Source of the DNA: Streptomyces sp. NBC_01485
GTDB taxonomy: Bacteria; Actinomycetota; Actinomycetes; Streptomycetales; Streptomycetaceae
Length of the DNA stretch: 64,000 bases
Assembly (NCBI RefSeq): GCF_036227125.1
Contig: NZ_CP109435.1
Location: forward strand, 9,052,001 to 9,116,000
Direction: 5' to 3'
Below the pieces are notes generated by a model. The model made no database searches and was not told where the DNA came from. It saw only the letters and a program-made list of their open reading frames with translations. Of the stretch, positions 17,432 to 26,520 are shown piece by piece (position 1 is the stretch's first letter; the number at the start of each line of letters is the position of its first letter). Made by a program: the position numbers and the translations under genes.

Positions 17432-18702
17432 GACAGGACCTCCTTCGGTGCGGTGGGCTCATCCGTCGGAGTGAGCGCGCGGGCGCGGATGGCGGGCGCC
17501 AGCGCCAGTTGCGCCGACGCCGCCGCGAGACACAGGACGGCGCAGGTCAGCCAGAGCGCGGGAGCGCCGGCGACGAGCAGCCGGGTGCCGACGAGCGGGG
17601 CGATCAGGAAACCGGTGCCCCAGGCCATGCCGAGCAGGCCGTTGTAGCGGCCGCGGAGGCGGGCGGGCGCGAGATCGGCGACGAGGGCCGCGGTGACCGC
17701 GAAGACCAGCACCTCGCCGACGCTCCACACGGCGACCGCGAGGGCGTAGCCGACGGTGCCGGACGCGAGGGTCACCGCGGCGTTGCCACCGGCCGCGATC
17801 GTGAAGCCACAGGCCAGAATCCGGCTCTTGTCGAAGGGCGCCAACCGGTGGCCGATCAACGGCTGTACGGCGATCACGACGATGCCGTTGACCGACATGA
17901 CGACGCCGTACGCGCCGCCGGACAGACCGTTGTCGCCCATCGCCAACGGCAGTGTGACGAGGGCCTGTTGGAAGACGATGCCGTAGACGACGACCACGCC
18001 GGCGAACGCCAGCATCACCCGGTCGCGCAGGACGTTGCGAAAGGCGCCGCCCGCCTGCTCTCGGTCCGGCCGGTGCGGTTCGGGCACGGCCAGCCACACC
18101 AGCAGCCCGAAGATCGCACAGGCCGCCGCGTCCACCCAGAACAGCAACTGGAAGTCGTGGGTGGCCAGGTAGCCGCCCATGACCATCGCGGCCGAGAAAC
18201 CCAGGTTGACGGACCAGAGCAGCAGCCCGAACGCGCGTGTGCGGTCGGCGCCGGGAACGGTGTCGGCGACCAGGGCCTGCGCGGCGGGCCGGTACAGGTC
18301 GATGGTGACGCCGAGGGCGAATCCCGCGGCGGTGATGGCGGGCAGGGTCTGCGCGTGGCCGAGCGTGAGCAGGACCGCCCCGTTGGCCAGCATGCCCCCG
18401 GTGAGCGCGACGCGCCGCCCGAACCGGTCCGTGATGACACCGCCCAGGGGCTGCGAGATGACGGACCCGACACCGACGACGGTGAGGACGAGACCGGTCG
18501 CGCCGATGGACACGCCCCTGACCTCGGTCAGATACAGACTCAGGAACGGATTGACCATGGCGCCGAGCCGGTTCACCAGCGAGCCGCACCACAGCACCCA
18601 GAACGAGCCCGGCAGCCCACCCACCCGCACCCGCACGAAGGCCCGCAGCCGGCCGTCAGCCCCGTCAGCCCCGTGAGCTCCGTGGGCACGCTGCTCACGC
18701 AT
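17428..18702 (-). CDS. MFS drug/metabolite exporter
   Basis: 424 aa from ATG 18702 (8-bp overlap with the upstream gene); a longer reading frame upstream is not needed. Twelve hydrophobic segments; the loop 2-3 motif is GGVITDRFGRRVALTGG, the classic MFS GxxxDRxGRR. The central loop around PEPHRPDREQAGG separates two six-helix halves. As the only transporter in the biosynthetic locus it is the likely exporter and self-protection pump. Confidence 0.9.
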   Translation of the reverse strand: MREQRAHGAHGADGADGRLRAFVRVRVGGLPGSFWVLWCGSLVNRLGAMVNPFLSLYLTEVRGVSIGATGLVLTVVGVGSVISQPLGGVITDRFGRRVALTGGMLANGAVLLTLGHAQTLPAITAAGFALGVTIDLYRPAAQALVADTVPGADRTRAFGLLLWSVNLGFSAAMVMGGYLATHDFQLLFWVDAAACAIFGLLVWLAVPEPHRPDREQAGGAFRNVLRDRVMLAFAGVVVVYGIVFQQALVTLPLAMGDNGLSGGAYGVVMSVNGIVVIAVQPLIGHRLAPFDKSRILACGFTIAAGGNAAVTLASGTVGYALAVAVWSVGEVLVFAVTAALVADLAPARLRGRYNGLLGMAWGTGFLIAPLVGTRLLVAGAPALWLTCAVLCLAAASAQLALAPAIRARALTPTDEPTAPKEVLS

Positions 18703-20338
18703 GAGTCCTCCGTGCCCCGCCGTCGGTGTCTGCGAGCGCCGCCCGGTCCACCTTGCCGTTCGGCGTCGTCGGCAGCACGTCCAGGAACCGGACCTCCTGC
18801 GGAACCATGTAGCCGGGCAGCGTACGGCCGCAGAACTCCCGCACTTCGCCGGGACCGCCGTCCGGGAAGCGGCCCGCCGAGAGGACGACGAAGGCGGCGA
18901 GCCGCAGACCACCGCCGGGCGCCGGCAGCGGCAGCGCGGCGGCAGCGACGGCCCCGGGGAACTCCAGCAACCGCCGCTCCACCTCGCCCAGTTCCACACG
19001 GTTGCCGTTGATCTGGACCTGCGCGTCGGTGCGCCCGGAGAAGTAGAACTCCCCGCCCTCGCCCCGGACCGCCAAGTCCCCGGTGCGCAACACCCGTTGC
19101 CCGGACTCCGGACACAACGGGTCCGGCACCAGCGCGGCCCTGGTCGCCGCCGGATCGTCCCAGTAGCCGGAGAAGAGCGCCGGGCCGCGCAGATGGATCT
19201 CGCCGGGTGTGCCGGGCCGGTCGACGACCTCGCCCGCCGCGTCCACGAGCAGCATCTCGGCGCCCGGGTGGGCGACCCCGATGGACAGGCGCTCCACGGA
19301 GTCCGGCAGCGGGTCGGGTACGTCCTCGAAGGAGCAGGCCATCGACTCGGTGCTGCCGTAGCAGTTGACGATGCGCACCCCGGGCCGCAACTCCCGCAGC
19401 CGGCGCAGCTCGGGCAGCGGGAACTCCTCGCCGCAGTAGAGGACCGAGCGCAGCCCGTCGAGGGCGGCCAGCCGGTCCGGCTCGTACCGCAGGGCCTGCC
19501 GCCAGATCGACGGGACGCCGTTGACCTGGGTGGCGCCGGTGTCGCGCAGCACCCGCAGGAAGTGCCGGGGCCAGCGCATGAGGGCCTGCGGGATCGGTAC
19601 GACGGCGGCGCCGCTGCCCAGCGCCAGGCCGATGTTCAGCAGGGAGAAGTCGAAGTGGAGCGGTGAGGTGTTCGCGACCCGGTCCTGTGGTGTGGCGATG
19701 GCCTGCGTCAGCATGCCGCGGTAGAAGGCGGTCACGGCGCGATGGCTCATCACCACCCCCTTGGGGCGGCCGGTGGTACCTGAGGTGAAGATGATGTACG
19801 CGGGATCGGTGACGCAGGCGGTCCGGCGGCGGCGCGGCTGCTGGGCGGGACGGTGGTCGAACGACAGCCCCTCCGGCGAGAACCGGCCGGTGGCCACCCA
19901 GGGCGGCAGGCCCTCGCGCGTACCGTCGGCCGGCTGGAGGTGCACGGCCGGCCGGGCGGACTCCACGATCGACAGCAGCCGTTCCGGCGGGGTCTCGGGA
20001 CTCACCGGGACGAAGGTGAGCCCCGCCCGTGAGCAGGCGATCAGCGCGGCGATGGACGCGGCGGTCGGCTCGGCCTCCAGGATCACCCGGGAGCCGATCT
20101 CCACACCGAGCGTGTCGAGACGGTCGGCGTAGGCGTGCGCGAGGGAGTCCAGTTCGGCGTACGTCGTCACCGTGGTGCGGCCGGGTTCCGGCGACTCGAC
20201 GACGGCCGGGCCGTCCGGAGTGCGGCGGGCGTGGGCGAGCAGGAAGTCGTGGAGGAACTCGTGGATGGAGTGGATGGATTCGTCGAGGAATGCGCCGGCG
20301 GGTGCGATCGGGTGGCCGAACTGCTGACTGACGGTCAT
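18695..20338 (-). CDS. stand-alone adenylation enzyme (NRPS A-domain-like)
   Basis: 547 aa. Core motifs in order: A3 YIIFTSGTTGRPKGVVMSH, A4 region HFDFSLLN with the Asp that normally binds an alpha-amino group, A5 NCYGSTES, A7 LRTGDLA, A8 GRTDAQVQINGNRVELGEVE and A10 PNGKVDR with the catalytic Lys. No carrier or condensation domain follows, so it must load a separate carrier protein such as the one at 31163. The retained Asp and Lys argue for an amino acid substrate. First gene of the leftward operon, divergent from the condensation gene. Confidence 0.9.
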   Translation of the reverse strand: MTVSQQFGHPIAPAGAFLDESIHSIHEFLHDFLLAHARRTPDGPAVVESPEPGRTTVTTYAELDSLAHAYADRLDTLGVEIGSRVILEAEPTAASIAALIACSRAGLTFVPVSPETPPERLLSIVESARPAVHLQPADGTREGLPPWVATGRFSPEGLSFDHRPAQQPRRRRTACVTDPAYIIFTSGTTGRPKGVVMSHRAVTAFYRGMLTQAIATPQDRVANTSPLHFDFSLLNIGLALGSGAAVVPIPQALMRWPRHFLRVLRDTGATQVNGVPSIWRQALRYEPDRLAALDGLRSVLYCGEEFPLPELRRLRELRPGVRIVNCYGSTESMACSFEDVPDPLPDSVERLSIGVAHPGAEMLLVDAAGEVVDRPGTPGEIHLRGPALFSGYWDDPAATRAALVPDPLCPESGQRVLRTGDLAVRGEGGEFYFSGRTDAQVQINGNRVELGEVERRLLEFPGAVAAAALPLPAPGGGLRLAAFVVLSAGRFPDGGPGEVREFCGRTLPGYMVPQEVRFLDVLPTTPNGKVDRAALADTDGGARRTHA

Positions 20339-20659
20339 GTCTCTCTCCTGCGGCCCCTTGCGGCCTCCTGCGGCGGAACGAGCAGGGCGAACGAGCTGCT
20401 GTCCCGACCGGCGTGAATTCCACGATGCGAATATGTGATTCCAGGCAACGGCGGCGAGCCTGCCACACCGGCGACGGGGATGTCACCCGGTCTCGAAGTG
20501 ATGTGCCCCAAAGGGCAGTTGGTCGTGCGCGGCGGGGTCGCGGCGGGATCTCGCTCGGCGGGACGGGCCTGGACAGGCGGCAACTCGTGTGACAGCTTGG
20601 CGCCCAGTTCAGAAACAATATTCCATGATGCGGAAAACTGAAAGGCTGGGGGCCGCTGA
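20339..20659. promoter_or_regulatory. divergent promoter region with a repeated 16-mer
   Basis: This 321-bp gap separates the two arms of the biosynthetic locus. TTCCACGATGCGAATA (20418-20433) and TTCCATGATGCGGAAA (20621-20636) match at 13 of 16 positions in the same orientation, the second only 23 bp before the condensation gene start. They may be copies of one regulator site that coordinates both operons. Confidence 0.45.
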
Positions 20660-21958
20660 GTGACACAACCTCTGTCCCTGGGGCAGCTCTCGGTGTGGCA
20701 TGACGTACGGGACCTGTCGCCGGCCCGCCGCCACGAGCCCAACAACGTGGCTCTGTGGGCGCTCTCGCCGGACACGGACCCCGAGGCGGCACGCGGAGCC
20801 GTCGCCGCGCTGGCCGCACGCCATCCTTCGCTGCGCACCCGCTACGACCTCGACGACCCCGACGCGCCACGCCAGTTGACGCCCGACGAGGACTTCGCCG
20901 ACGAGCTGCCGACCGTCGAGACCAACGAGACCCTCGAAGCCGTCGGCACCGCCGGCCTGCATGAACCGTCGGCCGAGTTACCCGAGCGGATCGCCCGGGA
21001 CCTCGCCGCCGAACCCTTCGACCTCGGCCGTCAACACGGCTGGCGCGCCCGGCTCCTGACGCGCGCCGGGGCCCCTTCGCATCTGCTGTTCGTCAAGCAC
21101 CACATCGCCGCCGACGCCTGGGCGCAGGAGACGCTGCACCGGGAGTTCCGGCAGGAGCTCGCCGTACCAGGACAGCTCGGCCCGCCGCCGGCCGGGCCCG
21201 CCGAACTGGCCGCGGAGCAGTACGCGCCCGCAGGCCTGCGCCGTCAGCGAGCCGCGCTCGCCCACTGGGCGCGGACCCTGGAACGCGCCCCCGCCGCCAC
21301 CCTGCCGCGCCCCGCCGAGGCGCGAGGCACGGTCGTCCAGGCGACCCTGCACTCCGCCGCCGCCCGCACGGCCGCCCGCGCCCTCGCCGAGCGCGGGGAG
21401 GTGTCCGTCGCCGGCGTGGTCCTGGCCGCTTACGTCCGTGCCGTGGCCCGCCGCCTCGAAACCGGGTCCCTGCTGGTGCAGTTGATGAGCGCCAACCGCT
21501 TCGTCGGCCGGTGGAAGGAGGTGGTGACGTCCATGAACCAGTGGGTGCCCGCCCTCGTCGAGCAGGCCGACGGCGAGTTCCTCGCGCTGGCGAAGTCCGC
21601 CCACTGGAGCAGCCTCGCCGCCGTCCGGCACGGCATGCACGACGTCACCGAGGTCGCCGCGCTCAAGGCCGGTACGCCCGGCGCCCCCGAACCGGCCTGC
21701 GCCTTCAACTACGTCGCCGTACCCGACCAGCCCCCGGCCAATGCCCCGGACACCGGGCGCACGGCCATGGAGGGCGAGTACACCCTCACCTGGGAGGAAC
21801 CGTTCACCACGATCGGACCCCGCTGCTACGCCCGCGTGCTGGAGAGCGGGCACGAGCTGTCCGTCCGGCTCACCGTCAAGGACATCGGCCGTGACCAGTG
21901 CGCCGCCCTGCTGGGCGACCTGCACGACGGCCTCCTGAGCGCCGCCCGCCGACTCTGA
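20660..21958 (+). CDS. stand-alone condensation-domain enzyme
   Basis: 432 aa from GTG 20660. LSLGQLSVWHDVRDLSP is the C1-like start. The active-site motif is HHIAADAW (147-154), matching HHxxxDx with the catalytic second His and the Asp; the usual final Gly is Ala. Later blocks include ANRFVGRWKEVVTSMNQWVP (a C5-like motif). NRPS condensation enzymes join a carrier-bound acyl or aminoacyl donor to an amine, or to an alcohol in ester-forming members. Being free of other domains it works in trans with carriers at 29895 and 31163. First gene of the long rightward operon. Confidence 0.85.
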   Translation: MTQPLSLGQLSVWHDVRDLSPARRHEPNNVALWALSPDTDPEAARGAVAALAARHPSLRTRYDLDDPDAPRQLTPDEDFADELPTVETNETLEAVGTAGLHEPSAELPERIARDLAAEPFDLGRQHGWRARLLTRAGAPSHLLFVKHHIAADAWAQETLHREFRQELAVPGQLGPPPAGPAELAAEQYAPAGLRRQRAALAHWARTLERAPAATLPRPAEARGTVVQATLHSAAARTAARALAERGEVSVAGVVLAAYVRAVARRLETGSLLVQLMSANRFVGRWKEVVTSMNQWVPALVEQADGEFLALAKSAHWSSLAAVRHGMHDVTEVAALKAGTPGAPEPACAFNYVAVPDQPPANAPDTGRTAMEGEYTLTWEEPFTTIGPRCYARVLESGHELSVRLTVKDIGRDQCAALLGDLHDGLLSAARRL

Positions 21959-22015
21959 ACGGGGGCGCGGGAACCGGGCTCTGCCCGAGGCTGCCCTCGG
22001 CAGACATGACGCGGC

Positions 22016-22190
22016 CCGCACCCATACCTGCGCCCGCACCCATACCCATACCCGTGTCCGCACCCATACCCATACCCGTGTCCGCACCCATACCTGCGCC
22101 CGCACCCATACCCGTGTCCGCACCCATACCTGCGCCCGTGCCCGCACCCGCACCCGTGCCCGTATCGAACCCGAACCCGTACCCGCACGC
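22016..22190. repeat. imperfect tandem repeats of CCGCACCCATAC type
   Basis: About 175 bp of hexamer-based repeats (GCACCC, ATACCC, GTGTCC, CTGCGC) fill most of the 345-bp gap between the condensation and double ATP-grasp genes. Open frames across it read as Pro/Ala/Ile or Tyr/Gly repeats and are probably not translated. It could be a recombination-born expansion or a structured untranslated segment inside the operon. Confidence 0.7.
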
Positions 22191-22302
22191 CGTCAGCGGA
22201 GTATCTCCGGGCGGCCGGCCACCAGCGCGGGGCGCCCCGCATCCCGGCTTCCCCACCGCCGACCGCCGGTGCTCGTCGCACCCACCCCCCCCAGGAGCTT
22301 CC

Positions 22303-24810
22303 GTGCCCCTCGAACACGTGATCATCATCCACCGGTGGACCGACCACTACGCCGACTACGCCGCCTACCTCGATCACACCGCTCACCGGGTCAGCTACGT
22401 CACGACCGAGCAGGCGGTGCACCACCTGCCCGTCGACCAGGCGGCAGGGGTACGGCTCGTGGCGAGCACCGAGCACACGAAGGCGGTGCGCGAGGCGGTC
22501 GACGCGCTGGCCGAGCGAGGCGGCGTGCCGACCCGGATCGTCGCGCTGCACGAGACCGACCTGGACCTGGCGGCCGAACTGCGGGCGGAGTTCGACCTGC
22601 CCGGCGTACGCGCCGATGACCTGCGCCCCCTGCGCGACAAGCTCCTGATGGCCCGGCGTCTGGAAGCCGCCGGACTTCCGGTGCCGGCCACCGCGGAAGC
22701 CGCCGACCACGCTGCGGTCGCCGCCTTCGCCGCCGACCACGGCTGGCCGGTCCTGGTGAAACCGCGGCGGGGCACGGCCAGCGCCGGCGTCACCCGCCTC
22801 GACTCGGCGGAGGAACTGGCCCGCTTCCCGTTCCCGCGCGACACCAGCCTGCTCGTGCAGCCGTGGCTGCCCGACCGGATCCTGCACGTGGACGGCGTCT
22901 TCACCGGCGAGAACCTGGGTGCCTGGCGGGCTTCGCGCTATCTCAGCACCTGCCTGGACTTCACCGCGGGCACCCCCCTCGCCTCCGTCGAGATCGACGG
23001 TGCCGGTGCCGGTGCCGAAGTCCTGAAGGGCATCGGCGAGTTGACGGCGGCCGTCGCACGCGCTCTGTTCTCCGGTCCGTCGGTGTTCCACCTGGAGTTG
23101 TTCGAGAGCGACACGGGCGCGCTGACGGTCCTGGAGATCGGCGCCCGCCCGGGCGGCGCCGAAGTGCCCTTCATCTGGCGGGACGTGCACGGCATCGACC
23201 TGATGGCCGTCGCCTTCGCCCACCAGACCGGCGCCCCGGCCCCCACCGCAGGCACCGCAGCCACCGACTCCACCGCGGCCACCAACCCGCCCGGGCCGCC
23301 CGCCGGCCGCGTCGCCGGCTGGCTCCTCGTGCCGCCCTCCGCGCCGACGCCGTGCCGCGTACGTGCCGCCACGGCGCCCGACGACAGCGGCGCCTACGCC
23401 CAACTCCTGCCGGAACCAGGCATGTTGATGCGCGGCGGCGGCTACGAACACGCCGGGGCACGTTTCCGGTTCGCCGGCGACAGCACCGGCGAGGTGGAGG
23501 CCGCCGTCCGCCGTACGATGCGCGACGCGACCCTCGTGGCCACGCCCGTCGACCCCGAGGCGCCCGCCCGCCTGATCGTCGTGGGCTGCGGCAACCCGCC
23601 CTACCGCAGGTACGCCCTGGACTCCCTGAACGCCCTGGCGGGGCAGGTCGAGACGGCGCTCGTGCAGCCGCGCGCCCTCGACTGGCAGCGCCCCTACGTC
23701 GCGGACCGCTTCCGGCAGGCGGACACCTCGAACACCACCGGCACCACCCGGGCCGTCGCCGCGCTCCTGGCCGGTCACCCCGGCCCGGGCGCCCTCCTGA
23801 CCTGGGACGAGACCATGTTGGAGACCACCGCCGAGGTCGCCCGCCGGCTCGGGCTGCCGCATATGAGCCCCCAGGCCGTGAGCGGCTGCCGCGACAAGCT
23901 CACCACCCGCCGGCTGCTGGCCGCAGCCGGGGTGCCCTCCGCCCGCTTCCGGCATGTGCACAGCCGTCGGGACGCGGAGCTGGCGGCCGTGTCGCTCGGG
24001 CTGCCGGCCGTCGTCAAACCGCGCTCCCTCGCCGGCAGCATCGGTGTCGCTCTCGCCGCCGACCGCGACCAGGTCGGCCCCGCCTACGAGCTGGCCGCAG
24101 CGTCCGCGTTCCCCGGCATCGACGGCCTCGCCGGAGTGATCGTCGAGGAGTATCTGTCCGGCGACGAGCTCAGCGTGGACTGCGCCGTGTCCCACGGCGA
24201 GGTGCGCGTCGTGAACGTGGCCCGCAAACGCCTGGGCTTCGCACCGTACTTCGAGGAGGTCGGCCACCTCGTCGCCCCCTGGCAGGACGAGCCGTGGGCC
24301 GTCGAGGTCCGGTCCGTGGTCGCGGAAGCCCACGCGGCCCTCGGCATCCGTACCGGCCTCACCCACACCGAACTGCGGCTGACGGCGACCGGGCCGCGCA
24401 TCGTGGAGGTCAACGGCCGCCTCGGCGGCGACTTCATCCCGCTGCTCGGCGCCCTGGCCACCGGCGTCGACCAGGTCGCGGCAGCCGCCCGCATCGCCCT
24501 CGGCCGCACCCTCGACCTGACCCCCACCCGCGACCGCTGCGCCGAGGTGCGCTTCGTCTACCCCGACCACGACGCGCTCGTGCAGGGCGTCGACCTGACC
24601 GCCGCCGCGGCCGTACCCGGCATCGTCCACGCGATCCCGCTCGCCGCCCCCGGCACCGAACTACGGCTGCCGCCGCGCGGCATCGTGCCCCGCCTCGCCG
24701 CGCTCGTCGCCACCGGCGAGAGCCCCGACGCCTGCGCCGCCGCCCTGGACCGCGCCGAGGAGGCGGTGCGGCACACCCTCACCCCGCTCCCGCTCCCCGA
24801 ACGCCCCTGA
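22303..24810 (+). CDS. tandem (double) ATP-grasp ligase
   Basis: 835 aa from GTG 22303, with AGGAG 6 bp upstream; the longer open frame upstream is the low-complexity repeat. Two complete ATP-grasp modules are fused. Module 1 (about 1-420): LRDKLLMARRLEAAGLPVP, WPVLVKPRRGTASAGVTRL, LLVQPWLPDRI and LTVLEIGARPGG. Module 2 (about 425-835): CRDKLTTRRLLAAAGVPSA, LPAVVKPRSLAGSIGVAL, VIVEEYLSGDELSVDCAV and RIVEVNGRLGGDF. Both keep ATP- and metal-binding residues, so two amide bonds, or two activations, are plausible. Family members make dipeptides or load carrier proteins (as BtrJ does). Confidence 0.87.
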   Translation: MPLEHVIIIHRWTDHYADYAAYLDHTAHRVSYVTTEQAVHHLPVDQAAGVRLVASTEHTKAVREAVDALAERGGVPTRIVALHETDLDLAAELRAEFDLPGVRADDLRPLRDKLLMARRLEAAGLPVPATAEAADHAAVAAFAADHGWPVLVKPRRGTASAGVTRLDSAEELARFPFPRDTSLLVQPWLPDRILHVDGVFTGENLGAWRASRYLSTCLDFTAGTPLASVEIDGAGAGAEVLKGIGELTAAVARALFSGPSVFHLELFESDTGALTVLEIGARPGGAEVPFIWRDVHGIDLMAVAFAHQTGAPAPTAGTAATDSTAATNPPGPPAGRVAGWLLVPPSAPTPCRVRAATAPDDSGAYAQLLPEPGMLMRGGGYEHAGARFRFAGDSTGEVEAAVRRTMRDATLVATPVDPEAPARLIVVGCGNPPYRRYALDSLNALAGQVETALVQPRALDWQRPYVADRFRQADTSNTTGTTRAVAALLAGHPGPGALLTWDETMLETTAEVARRLGLPHMSPQAVSGCRDKLTTRRLLAAAGVPSARFRHVHSRRDAELAAVSLGLPAVVKPRSLAGSIGVALAADRDQVGPAYELAAASAFPGIDGLAGVIVEEYLSGDELSVDCAVSHGEVRVVNVARKRLGFAPYFEEVGHLVAPWQDEPWAVEVRSVVAEAHAALGIRTGLTHTELRLTATGPRIVEVNGRLGGDFIPLLGALATGVDQVAAAARIALGRTLDLTPTRDRCAEVRFVYPDHDALVQGVDLTAAAAVPGIVHAIPLAAPGTELRLPPRGIVPRLAALVATGESPDACAAALDRAEEAVRHTLTPLPLPERP

Positions 24811-24843
24811 CACCGACGACCACCCGAGGAAAGGCCCCGCGCC

Positions 24844-26520
24844 ATGTGGATTCTGGGCGTCAACGCGCCGCCGACCGGCTGGCACGACACCGCCGCCTGT
24901 CTCATCGACGGCGACGGCGAGATCGTCGCCTTCTCCGAAGAGGAACGCTGCAACCGCCGCCGCCACTCCCTCTACCGCAAGCCCCTGGGCGCCGCCCGGT
25001 TCTGCCTCCAGCAGGCCGGGATCGACGCCGCCGACATCGACGTCGTCGCCCTCGGCTGGGACAGCGAGCAGCTCTACCCGCGCCGCTTCGACAGCGACGC
25101 CGACCTCCTCGCGTACGCCGTCGGCCTGGACTTCGGCGATCACACCCCCGAGGTGGTGCGCGTCCCCCACCACCAGGCGCACGCCGCGTCCGCCTTCTAC
25201 GCCTCCCCGTTCACCAAGGCCGGCGTGCTGGTGGTCGACGGGCACGGCGAGAACGAGTCCTCCACCATCTGGACGTACGAGGACGGCGCCGAACCCCGCC
25301 TGGAACGCACCTGGCAGCGCACCGCCTCCCTCGGCTACGCCTACGACGCCGCCTCCACCTGGCTCGGCTTCTCCTTCCTCAACGCGGGCAAGACGATGGG
25401 CCTGGCCGCCTACGGACGCGCCCGCGGCATCGAGGCGCCGTCCCTCGTCGACCTCGACGGCGACGACTTCCGTCTCGCCGTCGGGCCACTGGCCGAGACG
25501 CCGGGACAGGCCACCGCCGAGACCGTCAAGGAGCAGTACGAGACCGTCGTCGCCCGCTGGCGCGAGCGCTACACGGCGATCGCCGGCGCCGACGGCCCGG
25601 GCGTGCCCGAGGAGCGGCTCGCCGACGACCCCCGGTCGGTGCTGGTGGCCTGGACGGCGCAGCGCGTCATCGAGGAGTCCGTCACCCATCTGGCGTCCCT
25701 GGCCCGCAAGGCGGCCGGCGTCGACGCGCTGTGCCTCAGCGGCGGCGTCGCCCTGAACTGCAGCACCAACGGCACCCTGCCGGGCCCGCTGTACGTGCCG
25801 CCCGTACCGCACGACGCGGGCGTGGCCCTGGGCGCCGCGTGGACCGTGTGTCCGCCCGGGCCCCGCACCGGCGCCCTCAGCCCCTACCTGGGCACCGACA
25901 TCCACGGCCCCGACTTCGTCGACGGCCGCCCGCCCCTGGACACCTCGGACCTGGTCAGGTCCGAGCTCGACACCGACGAACTGACCGCGCTGCTGCTCGA
26001 CGGCCGCGTCGGCGCCGTCGCCCAGGGACGCGCCGAGGTGGGGCCGCGCGCGCTGTGCCGCCGGTCGATCATCGCCGTACCCAACACGGCGGAGGTGACC
26101 ACCCGCGTGAACACCATCAAGAACCGGGAACAGTGGCGGCCCTTCGCAGGCGTGACCCGGCCCGACTACGGAGCCCGGCTGTGGGAGCGGCAGGAGCACC
26201 TGAGCCGCTACATGCTGGGCGCGGCCCGCGCCACCGACCTCGGCCGTACGGTCGCCCCGGGCGTCGTGCACGTCGACGGCACCACCCGGCCGCAGGTGCT
26301 GCACGGCGACGAGGCCCCCGCCGTGGGCGCCGTCCTCGACTCCCTGGAGGCGCAGGGCGCCCCGCCGGTGCTGCTGAACACCTCGTTCAACGACCGCGGC
26401 GAACCCATCGTCAACACCGCCGCCGACGCGTTCGCCGCCTTCCGCTCGATGGAGCTGGACTTCCTCGTGCTCGGCGACGAGCTGTACCGCAAGAAACACC
26501 GGACGGAAGGAGGTCGCTGA
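24844..26520 (+). CDS. O-carbamoyltransferase (TobZ/NovN/CmcH family)
   Basis: 558 aa. N-terminal Kae1/YgjD-like domain: WILGVNAPPTGWHDTAACLI, FSEEERCNRRRHS, PHHQAHAASAFYAS with His metal ligands and VLVVDGHGENES. The C-terminal domain carries LCLSGGVALNCSTNG, GRAEVGPRALCRRSII and LLNTSFNDRGEPIV. The family uses carbamoyl phosphate and ATP to make carbamoyl-adenylate, then carbamoylates a hydroxyl of an antibiotic. The product of this locus therefore probably carries an O-carbamate (or N-carbamoyl). Length is typical. Its stop overlaps the next start (TGATG). Confidence 0.93.
   Translation: MWILGVNAPPTGWHDTAACLIDGDGEIVAFSEEERCNRRRHSLYRKPLGAARFCLQQAGIDAADIDVVALGWDSEQLYPRRFDSDADLLAYAVGLDFGDHTPEVVRVPHHQAHAASAFYASPFTKAGVLVVDGHGENESSTIWTYEDGAEPRLERTWQRTASLGYAYDAASTWLGFSFLNAGKTMGLAAYGRARGIEAPSLVDLDGDDFRLAVGPLAETPGQATAETVKEQYETVVARWRERYTAIAGADGPGVPEERLADDPRSVLVAWTAQRVIEESVTHLASLARKAAGVDALCLSGGVALNCSTNGTLPGPLYVPPVPHDAGVALGAAWTVCPPGPRTGALSPYLGTDIHGPDFVDGRPPLDTSDLVRSELDTDELTALLLDGRVGAVAQGRAEVGPRALCRRSIIAVPNTAEVTTRVNTIKNREQWRPFAGVTRPDYGARLWERQEHLSRYMLGAARATDLGRTVAPGVVHVDGTTRPQVLHGDEAPAVGAVLDSLEAQGAPPVLLNTSFNDRGEPIVNTAADAFAAFRSMELDFLVLGDELYRKKHRTEGGR

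Noticed and set aside
22016..22190. Possible CRISPR-like array
   Set aside because: No fixed-length repeats with unique spacers and no cas genes; simple hexamer repeats.
21898..22302. Upstream extension of the double ATP-grasp protein
   Set aside because: It would encode only Pro/Ala/Ile repeats from the tandem DNA repeat; GTG 22303 has a good ribosome site.
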